Shown: piece after piece, positions 34,025 to 43,705 of the stretch
How the letters are laid out: each line of letters starts with the position of its first letter
How positions within the stretch are numbered: the first letter of the stretch is position 1
Source of the DNA: Pseudomonas capsici
GTDB taxonomy: Bacteria; Pseudomonadota; Gammaproteobacteria; Pseudomonadales; Pseudomonadaceae
Length of the DNA stretch: 64,000 nt
Direction: 5' to 3'
NCBI RefSeq assembly: GCF_017165765.1
Contig: NZ_JAFGZD010000012.1
Coordinates: forward strand, 1 to 64,000
The notes under the pieces: generated by a model
Told to the model about the DNA's origin: nothing
Seen by the model: only the letters and a program-made list of their open reading frames with translations
Databases searched by the model: none
Program-made: the position numbers and the translations under genes

Positions 34025-35542
34025 CTACCCATTGAAATCACCCAGATTGATATTCAGGCGCTCAAGGCGGTAGAGCAGCGTGCGCCTCGGCAGGCCGAGT
34101 TCACGCGCGGAAAGAGTCTGGTTGCCATCGTTCTTGCGCAGGCAATCGAGCAGCAGGCAGCGTTCTACCTGCTCCAGCCGTTCACGCAGATTGAGGCTGC
34201 TGTCCATCGGGATTGCTTCTGTGCGCAGGGAAAAGTGCTCGGCCAGCAACTCGCCACCCTCGCACAGCAGAACAGCTCGTTCGACCAGGCCCTTGAGTTC
34301 GCGCACGTTGCCGGGGAATGCATAGCTGGACAGATGAGCCAGTGCCGAATCCGACCAGCGCAATGAATCACGCTGCAGAAACTCGCAGGTCTTGTCGGCA
34401 AAGTGCCGGGCCAGATCGAGAATGTCGCCTTCGCGCTGACGCAAGGGCGGCAGTTCGATAGGGAACTGCGCAAGACGGTAATAAAGGTCCTCGCGGAAGG
34501 TCCCCTCACTGACCATCACCGACAGGTCTCGATGCGTGGCAGCGATGATGCGTACGTCAATCTTGTGGGTTTCGTTGGAGCCCAGAGGACGAATCTCGCC
34601 TTCCTGCAGGACGCGCAGCAGCTTGGCTTGCAGTGCCAGCGGCATGTCACCGATTTCGTCGAGCAACAGAGTGCCGCCATTGGCGGCGTCGAACAGCCCT
34701 TCACGATCAACGTCGGCCCCGGTGAATGCGCCCTTGCGATAGCCGAACAATTCGCTTTCGAGCAGGTTCTCCGGGAAGGCCGCACAGTTCTGCACGATGA
34801 ATGCCTTCGAGTGGCGCGGCCCGAAGTCATGAATCGCCCGTGCGACCACTTCCTTGCCAGTACCCGTCTCGCCGCGCAACAGCACGGTATAAGGGCTGTG
34901 CAGGACTTTGCTGATCATCGAACAGGTGCGGCGCATGCTCGCGCTTTTGCCGATCAGACCGTAATCGCTGGCGTTGGGCACACGGGCCAATGCAGTTGGC
35001 AGATCATCTGTGGGCTGGCGCAGGCGCTGCAGCAGGTGCAACTGGCCCAGCACAAACGAGCCAAGCTGCCCGAGCGAATCGGCAAAGCCCTGCAAGTCGA
35101 CATGTCGGCGACTCGCACACAAAAGTACGCCTTCGACGGACTTCTGATGGTTGACCATGGGCACACACAGCAGCGACTGCCATGGCGTGGCCTGTACCGG
35201 CAAGAAGCTGGTTTCATGCAGGCTGCCGCTCAGTTCACTGAGGAACAGTACGCGATTCTGGCACAGGGCGAACTGCAGCAACTGTTCGCCGTTGTAATCC
35301 ACCGGCAAGCTCGCCGCTTCCCGGGGTTGCAGGATGCCGTCAAGGCACTCGGCATTCATGCCCAGACAGGTATTGGTGGCATCGAGCAGGTAGAGCTGGG
35401 TCAGCTCGCAACCGCTGAGTTCGGCCAGCCCGCGCACAAAGCCGCCCAGCAGATCGGCACCGCTGGCTGCCCGCGACAGTTCCGCGTACTGCGCGAGCAA
35501 GGCTTCGGCATAGGCCAGCGGCTGAGGCACCTGAGTGAACAT
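34025..35542 (-). CDS. T6SS sigma-54-dependent activator (Sfa/VasH-like)
   Basis: 505 aa. N-terminal GAF-like sensor (about 10-170), central AAA+ domain with Walker A GETGTGKE, sigma-54 contact GAFTGA, Walker B GGTLLLDEIGD, and a C-terminal Fis-type HTH (LSARELGLPRRTLLYRL). It activates RNA polymerase with RpoN, probably on hcp, vgrG or this operon. Start at 35542 chosen because GAGG lies at a good distance from this ATG; a GTG nine bases earlier is possible. Confidence 0.93.
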   Translation of the reverse strand: MFTQVPQPLAYAEALLAQYAELSRAASGADLLGGFVRGLAELSGCELTQLYLLDATNTCLGMNAECLDGILQPREAASLPVDYNGEQLLQFALCQNRVLFLSELSGSLHETSFLPVQATPWQSLLCVPMVNHQKSVEGVLLCASRRHVDLQGFADSLGQLGSFVLGQLHLLQRLRQPTDDLPTALARVPNASDYGLIGKSASMRRTCSMISKVLHSPYTVLLRGETGTGKEVVARAIHDFGPRHSKAFIVQNCAAFPENLLESELFGYRKGAFTGADVDREGLFDAANGGTLLLDEIGDMPLALQAKLLRVLQEGEIRPLGSNETHKIDVRIIAATHRDLSVMVSEGTFREDLYYRLAQFPIELPPLRQREGDILDLARHFADKTCEFLQRDSLRWSDSALAHLSSYAFPGNVRELKGLVERAVLLCEGGELLAEHFSLRTEAIPMDSSLNLRERLEQVERCLLLDCLRKNDGNQTLSARELGLPRRTLLYRLERLNINLGDFNG

Positions 35543-35552
35543 CACACCCACC

Positions 35553-38207
35553 TCAGGCGAACTCGCACGTCACACCGGCATTGCCATCAAGCGTGGCGTG
35601 AACCCGCTTGAGGCTTTCACCGGTGGCCATGGCATCCAGAAGGCGGTCGGCCACCAGCGGCAGAACGTGCTGATCCAGCAAGTGATCGATCAGGCGCGCA
35701 CCGCTTTCACTCTGGGTGCAACGCTCGGCCAGGTGATCCACAAGGTTCTGGCACCATGTGAAATCCAGTTGACGACGGTTCAGACGCTCGCCCAGACGGC
35801 CGAGCTTGATCTCGATCAGCTCGCGCAGTACCGGGCCGCCGACCGGGTAATAAGGCACGACACGCATGCGGGCCAGCAGCGCCGGTTTGAAGTGCTTGCT
35901 GAGGACCGGACGAATGGTTTCTTCCAGCACTTCGGCAGACGGACGCTCGCCGTTTTCACACAGTTCGGCAATACGATCGCTGCCCAGGTTCGAGGTCATC
36001 AGGATCAGGGTATTGCGGAAGTCGATTTCGCGCCCTTCCCCGTCGTTGGCCACGCCCTTGTCGAAGATCTGGTAAAACAGGTTGAGCACGTCCGGGTCAG
36101 CCTTTTCGACTTCATCGAGCAACACCACGGAATAAGGCTTCTGGCGCACGGCTTCGGTGAGCATGCCGCCTTCGCCGTAACCCACATAGCCCGGTGGCGC
36201 GCCGATCAGGCGGGAAACGGTGTGCTTCTCCTGGAATTCGGACATGTTGATGGTGGTAATGAAACGATCGCCTCCGTACAGCAGATCTGCCAGTGCCAGC
36301 GCGGTTTCGGTCTTGCCGACGCCGCTTGGACCAACCAGCAGGAATACACCCACCGGTGCATCCGGCTTGTTGAGACCAGCAGCCGTGGCGCGCATCGAAC
36401 GATCAAGCGCATGCACAGCCTGTTCCTGGCCACGGATTCGGGTACGCAGATCGGTGGCGAAGCTTGCAACCTTGGCGTTGTGCTCACGGGCCAGTTGCGA
36501 CAGGGGTACGCCGGTCCAGGCGCTGATCACTTCAGCCACCAGACGCGGGCAGACTTCGAAACTGACCAGACGCTCCCTGGCCTGGGCGGCGGTCAGGGCG
36601 CTGTGGGTCTGGTTCAGTTCGGCTTCCAGCGTCTCGACACTCGGGGCTTCGTCGGTTTCATGGGTCAGGGTTTCGATGACCGTGCCTTCGGCGTCCTCTT
36701 CCACGCTGATGGTCGGCTCGACAGCGGCGGCTTCACGGGCCTTGGCCAGTTGCTGACGCAGTTCCAGCAGACGTTCGGCCAGTTGTTTCTGCTCGGTCCA
36801 CTGGCTTTCCAGTGCGGTCATTTCGCCTTGGGCTTCGTCCAGTCGTGCTTCCAGTGCATCGAGGGCCTCGTGATCGATCAGCAGACCGGCTTCGGCATCC
36901 CGACGCAGTGCCTGACGCTGACGCCCGCCTTCGGCCAGCTCGCCACGCAGACGCTCAAGACTTTCAGGAGCCGCGGCAAGGCTGATACGTACACGGGCGC
37001 ATGCGGTATCAAGAACGTCGACAGCCTTGTCCGGCAACTGGCGGCCTGCCAGATAACGGGCAGACAGCTCGGCGGCGCACACCACGGCGTCATCACGCAG
37101 GTAGATACCGTGGCTCTTTTCGTAAACCTGAGCCAGGCCACGCAGAATGGTCACGGCTTCGCTGACCGTAGGTTCGTGCAGTTGCACCGGTTGGAAACGA
37201 CGGGCCAGAGCCGGGTCTTTTTCAAAGTATTTCTTGTACTCAGCCCAAGTGGTGGCGGCGATGGTGCGCAGCTCGCCACGGGCCAGGGCCGGCTTGAGCA
37301 GGTTGGCTGCATCGGAGCCGCCGGCATTGCCGCCTGCACCGATCAGCGTGTGGGCTTCGTCAATGAACAGGATGATGGGCTTTGGCGAAGCTTTGACTTC
37401 GTCGATCACACCTTTGAGACGTCGCTCGAACTCGCCCTTGACGCTGGCACCGGCCTGCAACAGGCCCATGTCCAGAGACAGAAGCTCTACGCCTTTGAGA
37501 ACCTGCGGCACTTCACCAGCGGCGATGCGCGAAGCCAGGCCTTCGACGATGGCGGTTTTACCCACGCCAGCCTCACCGACCACAATCGGGTTGTTCTTGC
37601 GGCGACGTGCCAGGATATCGACCATCTGCCGGATAGCACCGTCGCGGCACAGCACCGGATCGAGTTTGCCATCGCGGGCCTGCTGGGTCAGGTTGTGGGT
37701 GAAGCGCTCCAGCAGAGACTCGCCCTGCACTGCGGGTTTGTCGCTGGCCGGCTGCTCTTTCCGGGACAGCGCGAACTCTTTCAGGCGTTCAACATTCAAC
37801 CTGGCCAGCAATGGCTGGTAACGGCTACCGGCATAGCGCATCGGATTGCGCAGCAATGCAAGGATCAGCGCGGCCTGCTCGACCTGGTTCTGGCCCAGTT
37901 CAAGATTGGCCACCAGCAACGCATCCTGTATCCATTGCACCAGTTCTGGCGCGAACACCGGATTGCGCGAAGCACTGTGCTCGACTCGCGGCTGCAACGC
38001 CGCGCTCAGTTCACCGGCATCCACTTCGGCATCCTGCAAGGCACGAGCGAGCAGGCCTTGCGGGCGTTCCAGAAGGCCCAGCAACAAGTCTTCGACGAGG
38101 ATTTTGCTACCGCCACGGGCAACGCAGCGCTCGGCCGAACGTTCCAGATCACGACGGGTTTCGGCGTCCAGTGCCTGAATGAGTTGTTGCAGGTCTACGT
38201 TGATCAT
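35553..38207 (-). CDS. tssH: T6SS sheath disassembly ATPase ClpV (TssH)
   Basis: 884 aa, full length. N-terminal Clp-N repeat domain, first AAA+ with GEAGVGKTA, a coiled-coil middle (ALEARLDEAQGEMTALESQW), second AAA+ with GPSGVGKTE, then the C-terminal lid. It extracts contracted TssBC sheath for recycling. Next gene starts ten bases after its stop. Confidence 0.97.
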   Translation of the reverse strand: MINVDLQQLIQALDAETRRDLERSAERCVARGGSKILVEDLLLGLLERPQGLLARALQDAEVDAGELSAALQPRVEHSASRNPVFAPELVQWIQDALLVANLELGQNQVEQAALILALLRNPMRYAGSRYQPLLARLNVERLKEFALSRKEQPASDKPAVQGESLLERFTHNLTQQARDGKLDPVLCRDGAIRQMVDILARRRKNNPIVVGEAGVGKTAIVEGLASRIAAGEVPQVLKGVELLSLDMGLLQAGASVKGEFERRLKGVIDEVKASPKPIILFIDEAHTLIGAGGNAGGSDAANLLKPALARGELRTIAATTWAEYKKYFEKDPALARRFQPVQLHEPTVSEAVTILRGLAQVYEKSHGIYLRDDAVVCAAELSARYLAGRQLPDKAVDVLDTACARVRISLAAAPESLERLRGELAEGGRQRQALRRDAEAGLLIDHEALDALEARLDEAQGEMTALESQWTEQKQLAERLLELRQQLAKAREAAAVEPTISVEEDAEGTVIETLTHETDEAPSVETLEAELNQTHSALTAAQARERLVSFEVCPRLVAEVISAWTGVPLSQLAREHNAKVASFATDLRTRIRGQEQAVHALDRSMRATAAGLNKPDAPVGVFLLVGPSGVGKTETALALADLLYGGDRFITTINMSEFQEKHTVSRLIGAPPGYVGYGEGGMLTEAVRQKPYSVVLLDEVEKADPDVLNLFYQIFDKGVANDGEGREIDFRNTLILMTSNLGSDRIAELCENGERPSAEVLEETIRPVLSKHFKPALLARMRVVPYYPVGGPVLRELIEIKLGRLGERLNRRQLDFTWCQNLVDHLAERCTQSESGARLIDHLLDQHVLPLVADRLLDAMATGESLKRVHATLDGNAGVTCEFA

Positions 38208-38220
38208 GGGTCATCTGTCC

Positions 38221-39228
38221 TTAATGAGTTTTGCTGCCCAGGGTTACCACACCGTCCGCTTTTTCGCGGCCGAGCCAACTGGTCCATCCCAGGCGACAGG
38301 CGTTTTGTTCACCGATGCGCAGTTCGCGTATTTCTTCCTGGCGCAGTACCAGGCGGATGTCGTAATCAAGCGGGTCACGCAGGGTGAACCGCACCAGCGC
38401 GCACAGCGGCTGGTAGCCGAAACCGATCGGCAGGAATTCGTGAAAGCGCTGCCAGTCCAGCTCGCGGATATGAATGCGGAACTTGCCGCTGCGATCGCGC
38501 ACCTGCTCGCCCAGCACCAGGTCTTCCCCCAGCATGCTGTTGGCGCGCCCCAGACGATTGCGTTGCTCGTCGAGAATTTCCACGCGCCGCTCGATGCACT
38601 GCTCGATGGTCAGTTCGGCGTGCTTGAAGTAGTAACGCAGCACCGCTTCGATCAAGGCCGCCGAGTGGGCACGCAGGCTGAGCAAACCCAGATACGGCAG
38701 CAAGCGCTTCCAGTTCAGTTCCTTGGCGCGTCGAATCTCTTCACCGCCAAGACCGATCAGAGCAAAAAGATGCGAAGAAAATGCATCGACCGCGCCGCTT
38801 TCGAAGCTGGCGCGATAGCGGTATTTCTTCCAGATCGGCAGCATCAGCCGTTGCAGGCGATGGTGAAACAGGTCGAGGAAATTGCGGGTCGGATTGCCGT
38901 CCTCGCTATCCCCCAGAGCCTGCTCGCCATAAAACGCTGGCAGTGGCGAACCGGAACCGACCAGACCGATCAGGTTGAAGCGCATGCGCGCACGCATCTG
39001 CCCATGCTCTTCAAAAAATTCCACACGATCGACGTCACTGCCAGGAAAACCCAGGCTCGGGTTGGCCTGGAATTCCAACTGGTCGTACAGGTCGTCTTCG
39101 CTCAGGTACGGGTGAGCCTCGCGCAGCCGGTCGATCACCAGCAGCACGGCCTGAAACAGCGAGTACTCTCGTATACTTCGGGTCAGCCCGCTTAAAGCAG
39201 GGGCTGCAGACCCATACGTGGTGTCCAT
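38221..39228 (-). CDS. tssG: T6SS baseplate protein TssG
   Basis: 335 aa, usual size. 'SIREYSLFQAVLLVIDRL', 'FFEEHGQMRARMRFNLIGLVGSGSPLPAFY' and the C-terminal 'CRLGWTSWLGRE' are typical of TssG. Its start overlaps the end of tssF by 37 bases. Confidence 0.96.
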   Translation of the reverse strand: MDTTYGSAAPALSGLTRSIREYSLFQAVLLVIDRLREAHPYLSEDDLYDQLEFQANPSLGFPGSDVDRVEFFEEHGQMRARMRFNLIGLVGSGSPLPAFYGEQALGDSEDGNPTRNFLDLFHHRLQRLMLPIWKKYRYRASFESGAVDAFSSHLFALIGLGGEEIRRAKELNWKRLLPYLGLLSLRAHSAALIEAVLRYYFKHAELTIEQCIERRVEILDEQRNRLGRANSMLGEDLVLGEQVRDRSGKFRIHIRELDWQRFHEFLPIGFGYQPLCALVRFTLRDPLDYDIRLVLRQEEIRELRIGEQNACRLGWTSWLGREKADGVVTLGSKTH

Positions 39229-40979
39229 TGGTACACCTCTCCCTGTGTGCTTTTTACCCGCAGCTCATGGTACGAATTGAGACTGGCGTAAAGCGCGAAA
39301 AACTCGTTGAGAACCGAAGCGAACACGAACAGGTCGCCCTCGCCGATATACCCTTCCGGGTCGATGGTCAGTTCGGTGCGCAGACCGCGTACCGGCAGAC
39401 CACGGTGTAACCGGTCCACATGTTGATGCCTGATTGACTTGAGCCCGCCCAGCAGGCGCTTGCTGACCTTTTCCGCGTGCTGGTCGTAGTAGCGCGGCAG
39501 GTCGTAGGTTTCCAGAATCACCTTCAATGCATTGACGTCGGCAAGGGACAGATAGTTAAGCGACATGTTGCTGATCAGCTTCCACAGGAAGTCACGGTTC
39601 AGCGGCGGCGCAAAACTCGACGTGGCCGGGGTGATATTGCGGAAGCTCAAAAACTCCGGCGTCTCTTCGCAAGCCATGCAGATATCGCCGAGCTTGAGTT
39701 TGCGCGGCAGATTCTGGTTGGTGCACATCAGCTCGATGGACAGGGTTTCGTGAGCCTCGGTGTGACGGATACCGAAACTCAGGTAAGTGTCCAGGCCGTC
39801 ATGCAGCAAAGATGAACGCTGGCGGATGCTGTAATGCGGACGGCTGTTGGGCACGTCGAAGCTCGGGTCGTGCTCGAAAGACTCGAACGGCACATACTCC
39901 TGATAACCGAGGCCGCCCGGCTTCCAGCCGGTCACGCTTTCCACCGAAAACACGCCACAGTTTTCCAGATCGTATTCCGCAGGCAGCAACAGGTACTCGT
40001 CCTGTTTGCCGTCGAGCCGGATCGGCAGTGCATCGTGCTTGAACAGATTGACGATGGGCGTGCAGAACAGCTTCACGTTATCCAGGGTCGGACGCAGGCG
40101 CTGGATGCCGCTTTTACGGATATCGAAACGCAGCTCCAGGCCACGCATCTGCTTGAGGGTGTCTTGCGGCAGCGCTTTGAGAATATCCAGGCCATTGACA
40201 TCGACGAACAGGAACTTGTCCTGGAAGGCGAAGTATTCCTGCAGGTAGCGATAGCCGCGGAAGGTGTTCAGCGGATACGGGATCAACGCTTCTTCCTCGG
40301 CGAAACCCACCGGCTGCACGCGGTCGCCCGGCATCTTGAATGCCATCGGCATGTCGTTGACACCATTGATGGGCTTGCCGGCACCATCCAGCGGAATCAG
40401 TTCGATGCCTTCCAGGTTGCGCAACAGGCTCAGGTACAGCATCTGGCTTATGTAGCGCTCACCGGCAAAATGCAGGCGTAGGCGACTCAGCTCCAGCTCA
40501 CCGAGGTGACCGTCAGCGCTCATTTCCAGACGCAGGCTCAACAGCGAACCATCGCCCTTCACCGAGTAATTCAGCGCTGCCAGATCCAGTGCCAACACTT
40601 CGGTCGGGTAGCAGGTACGGAAACGGCAACGCACGTCATCTTTTGGCACGCTTTCGACTGGCGTATCACGCTCGACATTCAACGCCGGCCCCGAACGCTT
40701 GAGCGGATCGAACTGCAGAATGCTGAATGCCGGCAGCGGACGCATATAGTTGGGCCACAGCAATTGCATCAGCGAATGGCTGAGCTCCGGCAATTCGTCA
40801 TCGAGCTTCTGGCGCAGGCGTCCGGTCAGAAATGCAAAACCTTCCAGCAACCGCTCCACATCCGGATCACGCCCGGTCTGCCCCAGAAAAGGCGCCAACG
40901 CCGGGCTACGCTCGGCGAAACGGCGGCCCAGCTGACGCAGTGCGGTGAGTTCGCTTTGGTAGTAGTGGTTAAAGGACAC
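39192..40979 (-). CDS. tssF: T6SS baseplate protein TssF
   Basis: 595 aa. N-terminal 'NHYYQSELTALRQLGRRFAERSPALAPFLG', 'DPDVERLLEGFAFLTGRLRQKLDDELPEL' and 'LLWPNYMRPLPAFSI' are the family signature. Forms the baseplate wedge with TssG. It resumes the core operon after the inserted PAAR/effector cassette. Confidence 0.96.
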   Translation of the reverse strand: MSFNHYYQSELTALRQLGRRFAERSPALAPFLGQTGRDPDVERLLEGFAFLTGRLRQKLDDELPELSHSLMQLLWPNYMRPLPAFSILQFDPLKRSGPALNVERDTPVESVPKDDVRCRFRTCYPTEVLALDLAALNYSVKGDGSLLSLRLEMSADGHLGELELSRLRLHFAGERYISQMLYLSLLRNLEGIELIPLDGAGKPINGVNDMPMAFKMPGDRVQPVGFAEEEALIPYPLNTFRGYRYLQEYFAFQDKFLFVDVNGLDILKALPQDTLKQMRGLELRFDIRKSGIQRLRPTLDNVKLFCTPIVNLFKHDALPIRLDGKQDEYLLLPAEYDLENCGVFSVESVTGWKPGGLGYQEYVPFESFEHDPSFDVPNSRPHYSIRQRSSLLHDGLDTYLSFGIRHTEAHETLSIELMCTNQNLPRKLKLGDICMACEETPEFLSFRNITPATSSFAPPLNRDFLWKLISNMSLNYLSLADVNALKVILETYDLPRYYDQHAEKVSKRLLGGLKSIRHQHVDRLHRGLPVRGLRTELTIDPEGYIGEGDLFVFASVLNEFFALYASLNSYHELRVKSTQGEVYQWTPRMGLQPLL

Positions 40980-41183
40980 GGGTTACCTGCCTGATAGGAG
41001 AGCTTATGAAGGAGCGGTCCTGTGGATTGCGTTCCACGTTTATCTGGATCATTGGAAAACACCTGCGAACAGGTTCAACTGCCACAGACAATATCGAGCC
41101 CGACAAGCGCTCATCGCCGAACAAATCCTTGTCGACAATAATGCTCAAGTCGCTCACATCCCCTACCATCCTGGACATATTGG

Positions 41184-41609
41184 TCAGTTTTCCAGATGGG
41201 TATAAGGGGTATTGCTGATGAATACATTCAGCCAGCTTTCTTCCCATTGCGGCATGGAAATAGTGAACGTTTTTTCTTGTCGATCAAAATCGATCCAGGA
41301 GACACCCACTTCTTTTTCATTTTCAAAAGCACGCATATCCAGTGACTGCGTATCATATAAAGGCGTTCGATAGACCTTGCCCGGCTCCTGAGTATCAATA
41401 ACCCTTAAATACCCCATGCCACCCAGCATGAAAATCCGCCCAACACGCACATTCTCCATGACATAACGACCCGAGGGACTGACCTGAGTCGAACTGGCAG
41501 GGTATCCAAGCATGGCATTCACGCAATAAATCAAAATCGCACAGGCAATCATCAGCAAGGCGCCGAGCAACCAGATCCACTTATCTCGAATTGATCGTAT
41601 CATTCGCAA
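41184..41609 (-). CDS. Single-pass membrane protein, immunity candidate
   Basis: 141 aa. One N-terminal membrane segment (WIWLLGALLMIACAILIYCVNA) and a periplasmic or cytoplasmic domain ('PSGRYVMENVRVGRIFMLGGMGYLRVIDTQEPGKVYRTPLY'). No family recognised. Third of three small membrane proteins after the PAAR-linked 283-aa protein. Clearly more AT-rich than the tss genes on both sides. Confidence 0.65.
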   Translation of the reverse strand: MRMIRSIRDKWIWLLGALLMIACAILIYCVNAMLGYPASSTQVSPSGRYVMENVRVGRIFMLGGMGYLRVIDTQEPGKVYRTPLYDTQSLDMRAFENEKEVGVSWIDFDRQEKTFTISMPQWEESWLNVFISNTPYTHLEN

Positions 41610-41632
41610 CTCGATAATTTGAGAAAAAAAGA

Positions 41633-41947
41633 TTAGAAAACCTCACTGAACACCCATTTGTCGAAGCGATAAAGCGCTACAACACCAGCAATCGGAGCGC
41701 TCAAAAGAGAAAAGCACCCCTGAAAACTTTTCGACCTTGCGAAAATGACAAGCGCCCTTGCAAAGCAAAAAACCACCAGCAGCATTAGCGGAATATAAAG
41801 GACCACACAAAGGACAAATAGCTCCTTGTAGATATCAAAACTCTCTGACAGCCCTAAATACTCAAAGCTAATTGGCCACTCGCTTTTTGGATCTGTAAAT
41901 GAAAAAAGCACAAAGATTGTCAAAACCGAATAATAGAACGCTTTCAT
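41633..41947 (-). CDS. Small membrane protein, immunity candidate
   Basis: 104 aa with two to three hydrophobic segments (FYYSVLTIFVLFSF, LFVLCVVLYIPLMLLVVFCFA, CFSLLSAPIAGVVALY). Its ATG overlaps the stop of the preceding gene by four bases (ATGA). Function unknown; the position suggests part of an immunity set. Confidence 0.65.
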   Translation of the reverse strand: MKAFYYSVLTIFVLFSFTDPKSEWPISFEYLGLSESFDIYKELFVLCVVLYIPLMLLVVFCFARALVIFARSKSFQGCFSLLSAPIAGVVALYRFDKWVFSEVF

Positions 41948-42333
41948 TTATCAGCACCACGCCCGGATCGCCTCGCCAATACCATTTCGTCAACCTTACC
42001 TGAAACAAATATTGCAGCAGCAGTCAGACCGCCCGTCAAAACGCTGTAAGCCAACGCCCGCACAGGGTAGAGAGGAAGCAGGTAAACCAATATAGCGCCT
42101 ACCATGAGGAACAAAAAAACTAGTTTTATTGCAATCTTGGGCATTAACGCCACAATGAAATTTACCGCAATAAAAACATAGAAAATCAAATACATGGCCA
42201 TCCCAATGGATGCGCCGCGAGAAGTCAGCCCGCCAAAAGCATATATATACAACGATACGCCGTAATAATTAACGACCACATAGACGGCGCATGCAAAAAA
42301 ATGGACTGCCAACCCTATCATTACTCGAGCCAT
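41944..42333 (-). CDS. Polytopic membrane protein, immunity candidate
   Basis: 129 aa with four hydrophobic segments. The ATG at 42333 overlaps the stop of the 283-aa gene by one base (TGATG); a GTG one codon earlier is in frame. Tight coupling to the putative effector and membrane location suggest it protects against an effector that acts at or in the membrane. No family recognised. Confidence 0.68.
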   Translation of the reverse strand: MARVMIGLAVHFFACAVYVVVNYYGVSLYIYAFGGLTSRGASIGMAMYLIFYVFIAVNFIVALMPKIAIKLVFLFLMVGAILVYLLPLYPVRALAYSVLTGGLTAAAIFVSGKVDEMVLARRSGRGADK

Positions 42334-43184
42334 CACTTTTTCCAGACTCCATATTTCGCCACCAAATCTGGGGTAATGGGGCTTTTAAGCTTCTGGCTTG
42401 AACCATTACGGTACAGAGTTTTACTGATAACTCTCTCACGAAACCCCATGCGGCCGGCAAAGACCATTTCCTTTTCAACTTGAATGTCAAAATTTTCCGA
42501 AGCCCAAAGCGCACCGCGCAGTACCATGTAGTTATCGTATTCGTTAGAAAAATCCGCCTTCGGAAAAATAGGAAGACCATCACCATATTTCATGCCGGTC
42601 TCCACTGTTTTCAGGATAGAGGCCTCTTGTTGCTTTGTCTCTTCCAGATACAGACGGTATGTATCGGTGGCAAACGGAATTTGCCCCACTCCATCAGCCC
42701 AGTAAGGCTCGCCTTCGATCATTACCAATATGAAGCCAGATCCACCTTCAGGGCTATGCTTCCAATCTCCTGACATGGTAGGCATAAAGCTGAGCGACAC
42801 ACGATCTACGATCGCAAAGTTAATAATCTGCGCCCACGTAAAATGCTTGTACGCCTTATAGGCTTCAGAGCCAACTGATAGAGAGTCAGGGTTTATCCAT
42901 ACCATCTTTCTATAGTTATCGGCCAAAGGCTCAAACCACTGGCGCTTTGCCTCATATAATTTATCAGCTGTGAGAATTCTAAATTGAACATCCGATGGCG
43001 CAGGTTTTAGGGCAAACAGTGGTACTCCATTCCCCCTGGTTACAAGCCAGATATCGGGCACTAAAAGCTTTTGAGGTTTTTGATCCTCGCTAGGTGTCGT
43101 TTCCGACTTGATTTTCAGCTCCGTTTTGCCATCCGACGTCTCAAAAACATGAGCTACACCGTCGATAATAATAGTGGTTTCCAC
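42333..43184 (-). CDS. Putative PAAR-linked T6SS effector, 283 aa
   Basis: 283 aa, no signal peptide, no membrane segment. No GxSxG lipase, HExxH or HNH motif that I can see. N-terminal 'TIIIDGVAHVF' strand, then 'DIWLVTRGNGVPLFALKPAP', and a C-terminal basic helical region. It begins four bases after the PAAR gene and is followed by three membrane proteins in overlapping order, the usual effector-immunity layout. Toxic activity is not shown by sequence. Confidence 0.6.
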   Translation of the reverse strand: METTIIIDGVAHVFETSDGKTELKIKSETTPSEDQKPQKLLVPDIWLVTRGNGVPLFALKPAPSDVQFRILTADKLYEAKRQWFEPLADNYRKMVWINPDSLSVGSEAYKAYKHFTWAQIINFAIVDRVSLSFMPTMSGDWKHSPEGGSGFILVMIEGEPYWADGVGQIPFATDTYRLYLEETKQQEASILKTVETGMKYGDGLPIFPKADFSNEYDNYMVLRGALWASENFDIQVEKEMVFAGRMGFRERVISKTLYRNGSSQKLKSPITPDLVAKYGVWKK

Positions 43185-43188
43185 GCTA

Positions 43189-43695
43189 TTACTCCGACGC
43201 TACGTAAATAGTGACTATTTCGCTTTGCTTGCCAGTCGATAAACATCCAGTGGCACCAGCAGTTGATGAGCATCCTGCTTTCTCTATCCCAGACTCAGAA
43301 ATCATCCTGTAATTCAAGCTGGATAGAGGCTGTCCATTAGCAGTCTGAAACTCAAAAGTACGATTGAATACTCCAGGAATAACCACTGGCTCAGGAGCAA
43401 CAAACGGCGCCGGCGTATGCGTATTCCCGATAATCACCGTCCCGGACCCGGCCGTCACAATATTGCCATGACTACCCACCGAACCTACGGTCGCAGCCGG
43501 TTTGCCATTGATCAGAACGGTTGTTGCAAGATCGCCGACCAGCGCACCGCCACAGGCCGAGGCATCGCCCTGGCGGGCGGCCGGGAGGCCGTCAAAGAAG
43601 ACGTCGCCGGAACCGGCGGCAATCGGGTTGGTGCCATGGCCGGATACAGGGCAAGCAGTCGGGTCGGATACGCGTGCTGCGGGTTTGCCGGACAT
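43189..43695 (-). CDS. PAAR-domain spike-tip protein
   Basis: 168 aa. Residues 1-95 are a PAAR domain: 'KPAARVSDPTACPVSGHG ... GSGDVFFDGLPAARQGDASACGG', 'VLINGKPAATVGS', 'GTVIIGN'. The last 70 residues ('RTFEFQTANGQPLSSLNYRMISESGIEKAGC') form a small beta domain probably used to dock cargo. It caps VgrG. Start at 43695 has AAGGAGG; the longer frame upstream overlaps tssE. Confidence 0.93.
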   Translation of the reverse strand: MSGKPAARVSDPTACPVSGHGTNPIAAGSGDVFFDGLPAARQGDASACGGALVGDLATTVLINGKPAATVGSVGSHGNIVTAGSGTVIIGNTHTPAPFVAPEPVVIPGVFNRTFEFQTANGQPLSSLNYRMISESGIEKAGCSSTAGATGCLSTGKQSEIVTIYVASE

Positions 43696-43705
43696 CGGAG
43701 CCTCC

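Noticed and set aside
35535..38387. 950-codon open frame on the + strand
   Set aside because: It lies exactly antisense to tssH (clpV); a codon-bias shadow of a GC-rich gene.
40969..41178. 69-codon minus-strand frame filling the gap between the 141-aa immunity candidate and tssF
   Set aside because: It fits the gap neatly, but it has no ribosome-binding site, no family resemblance, and the opposite strand is equally open. It could be a remnant; not enough to call.
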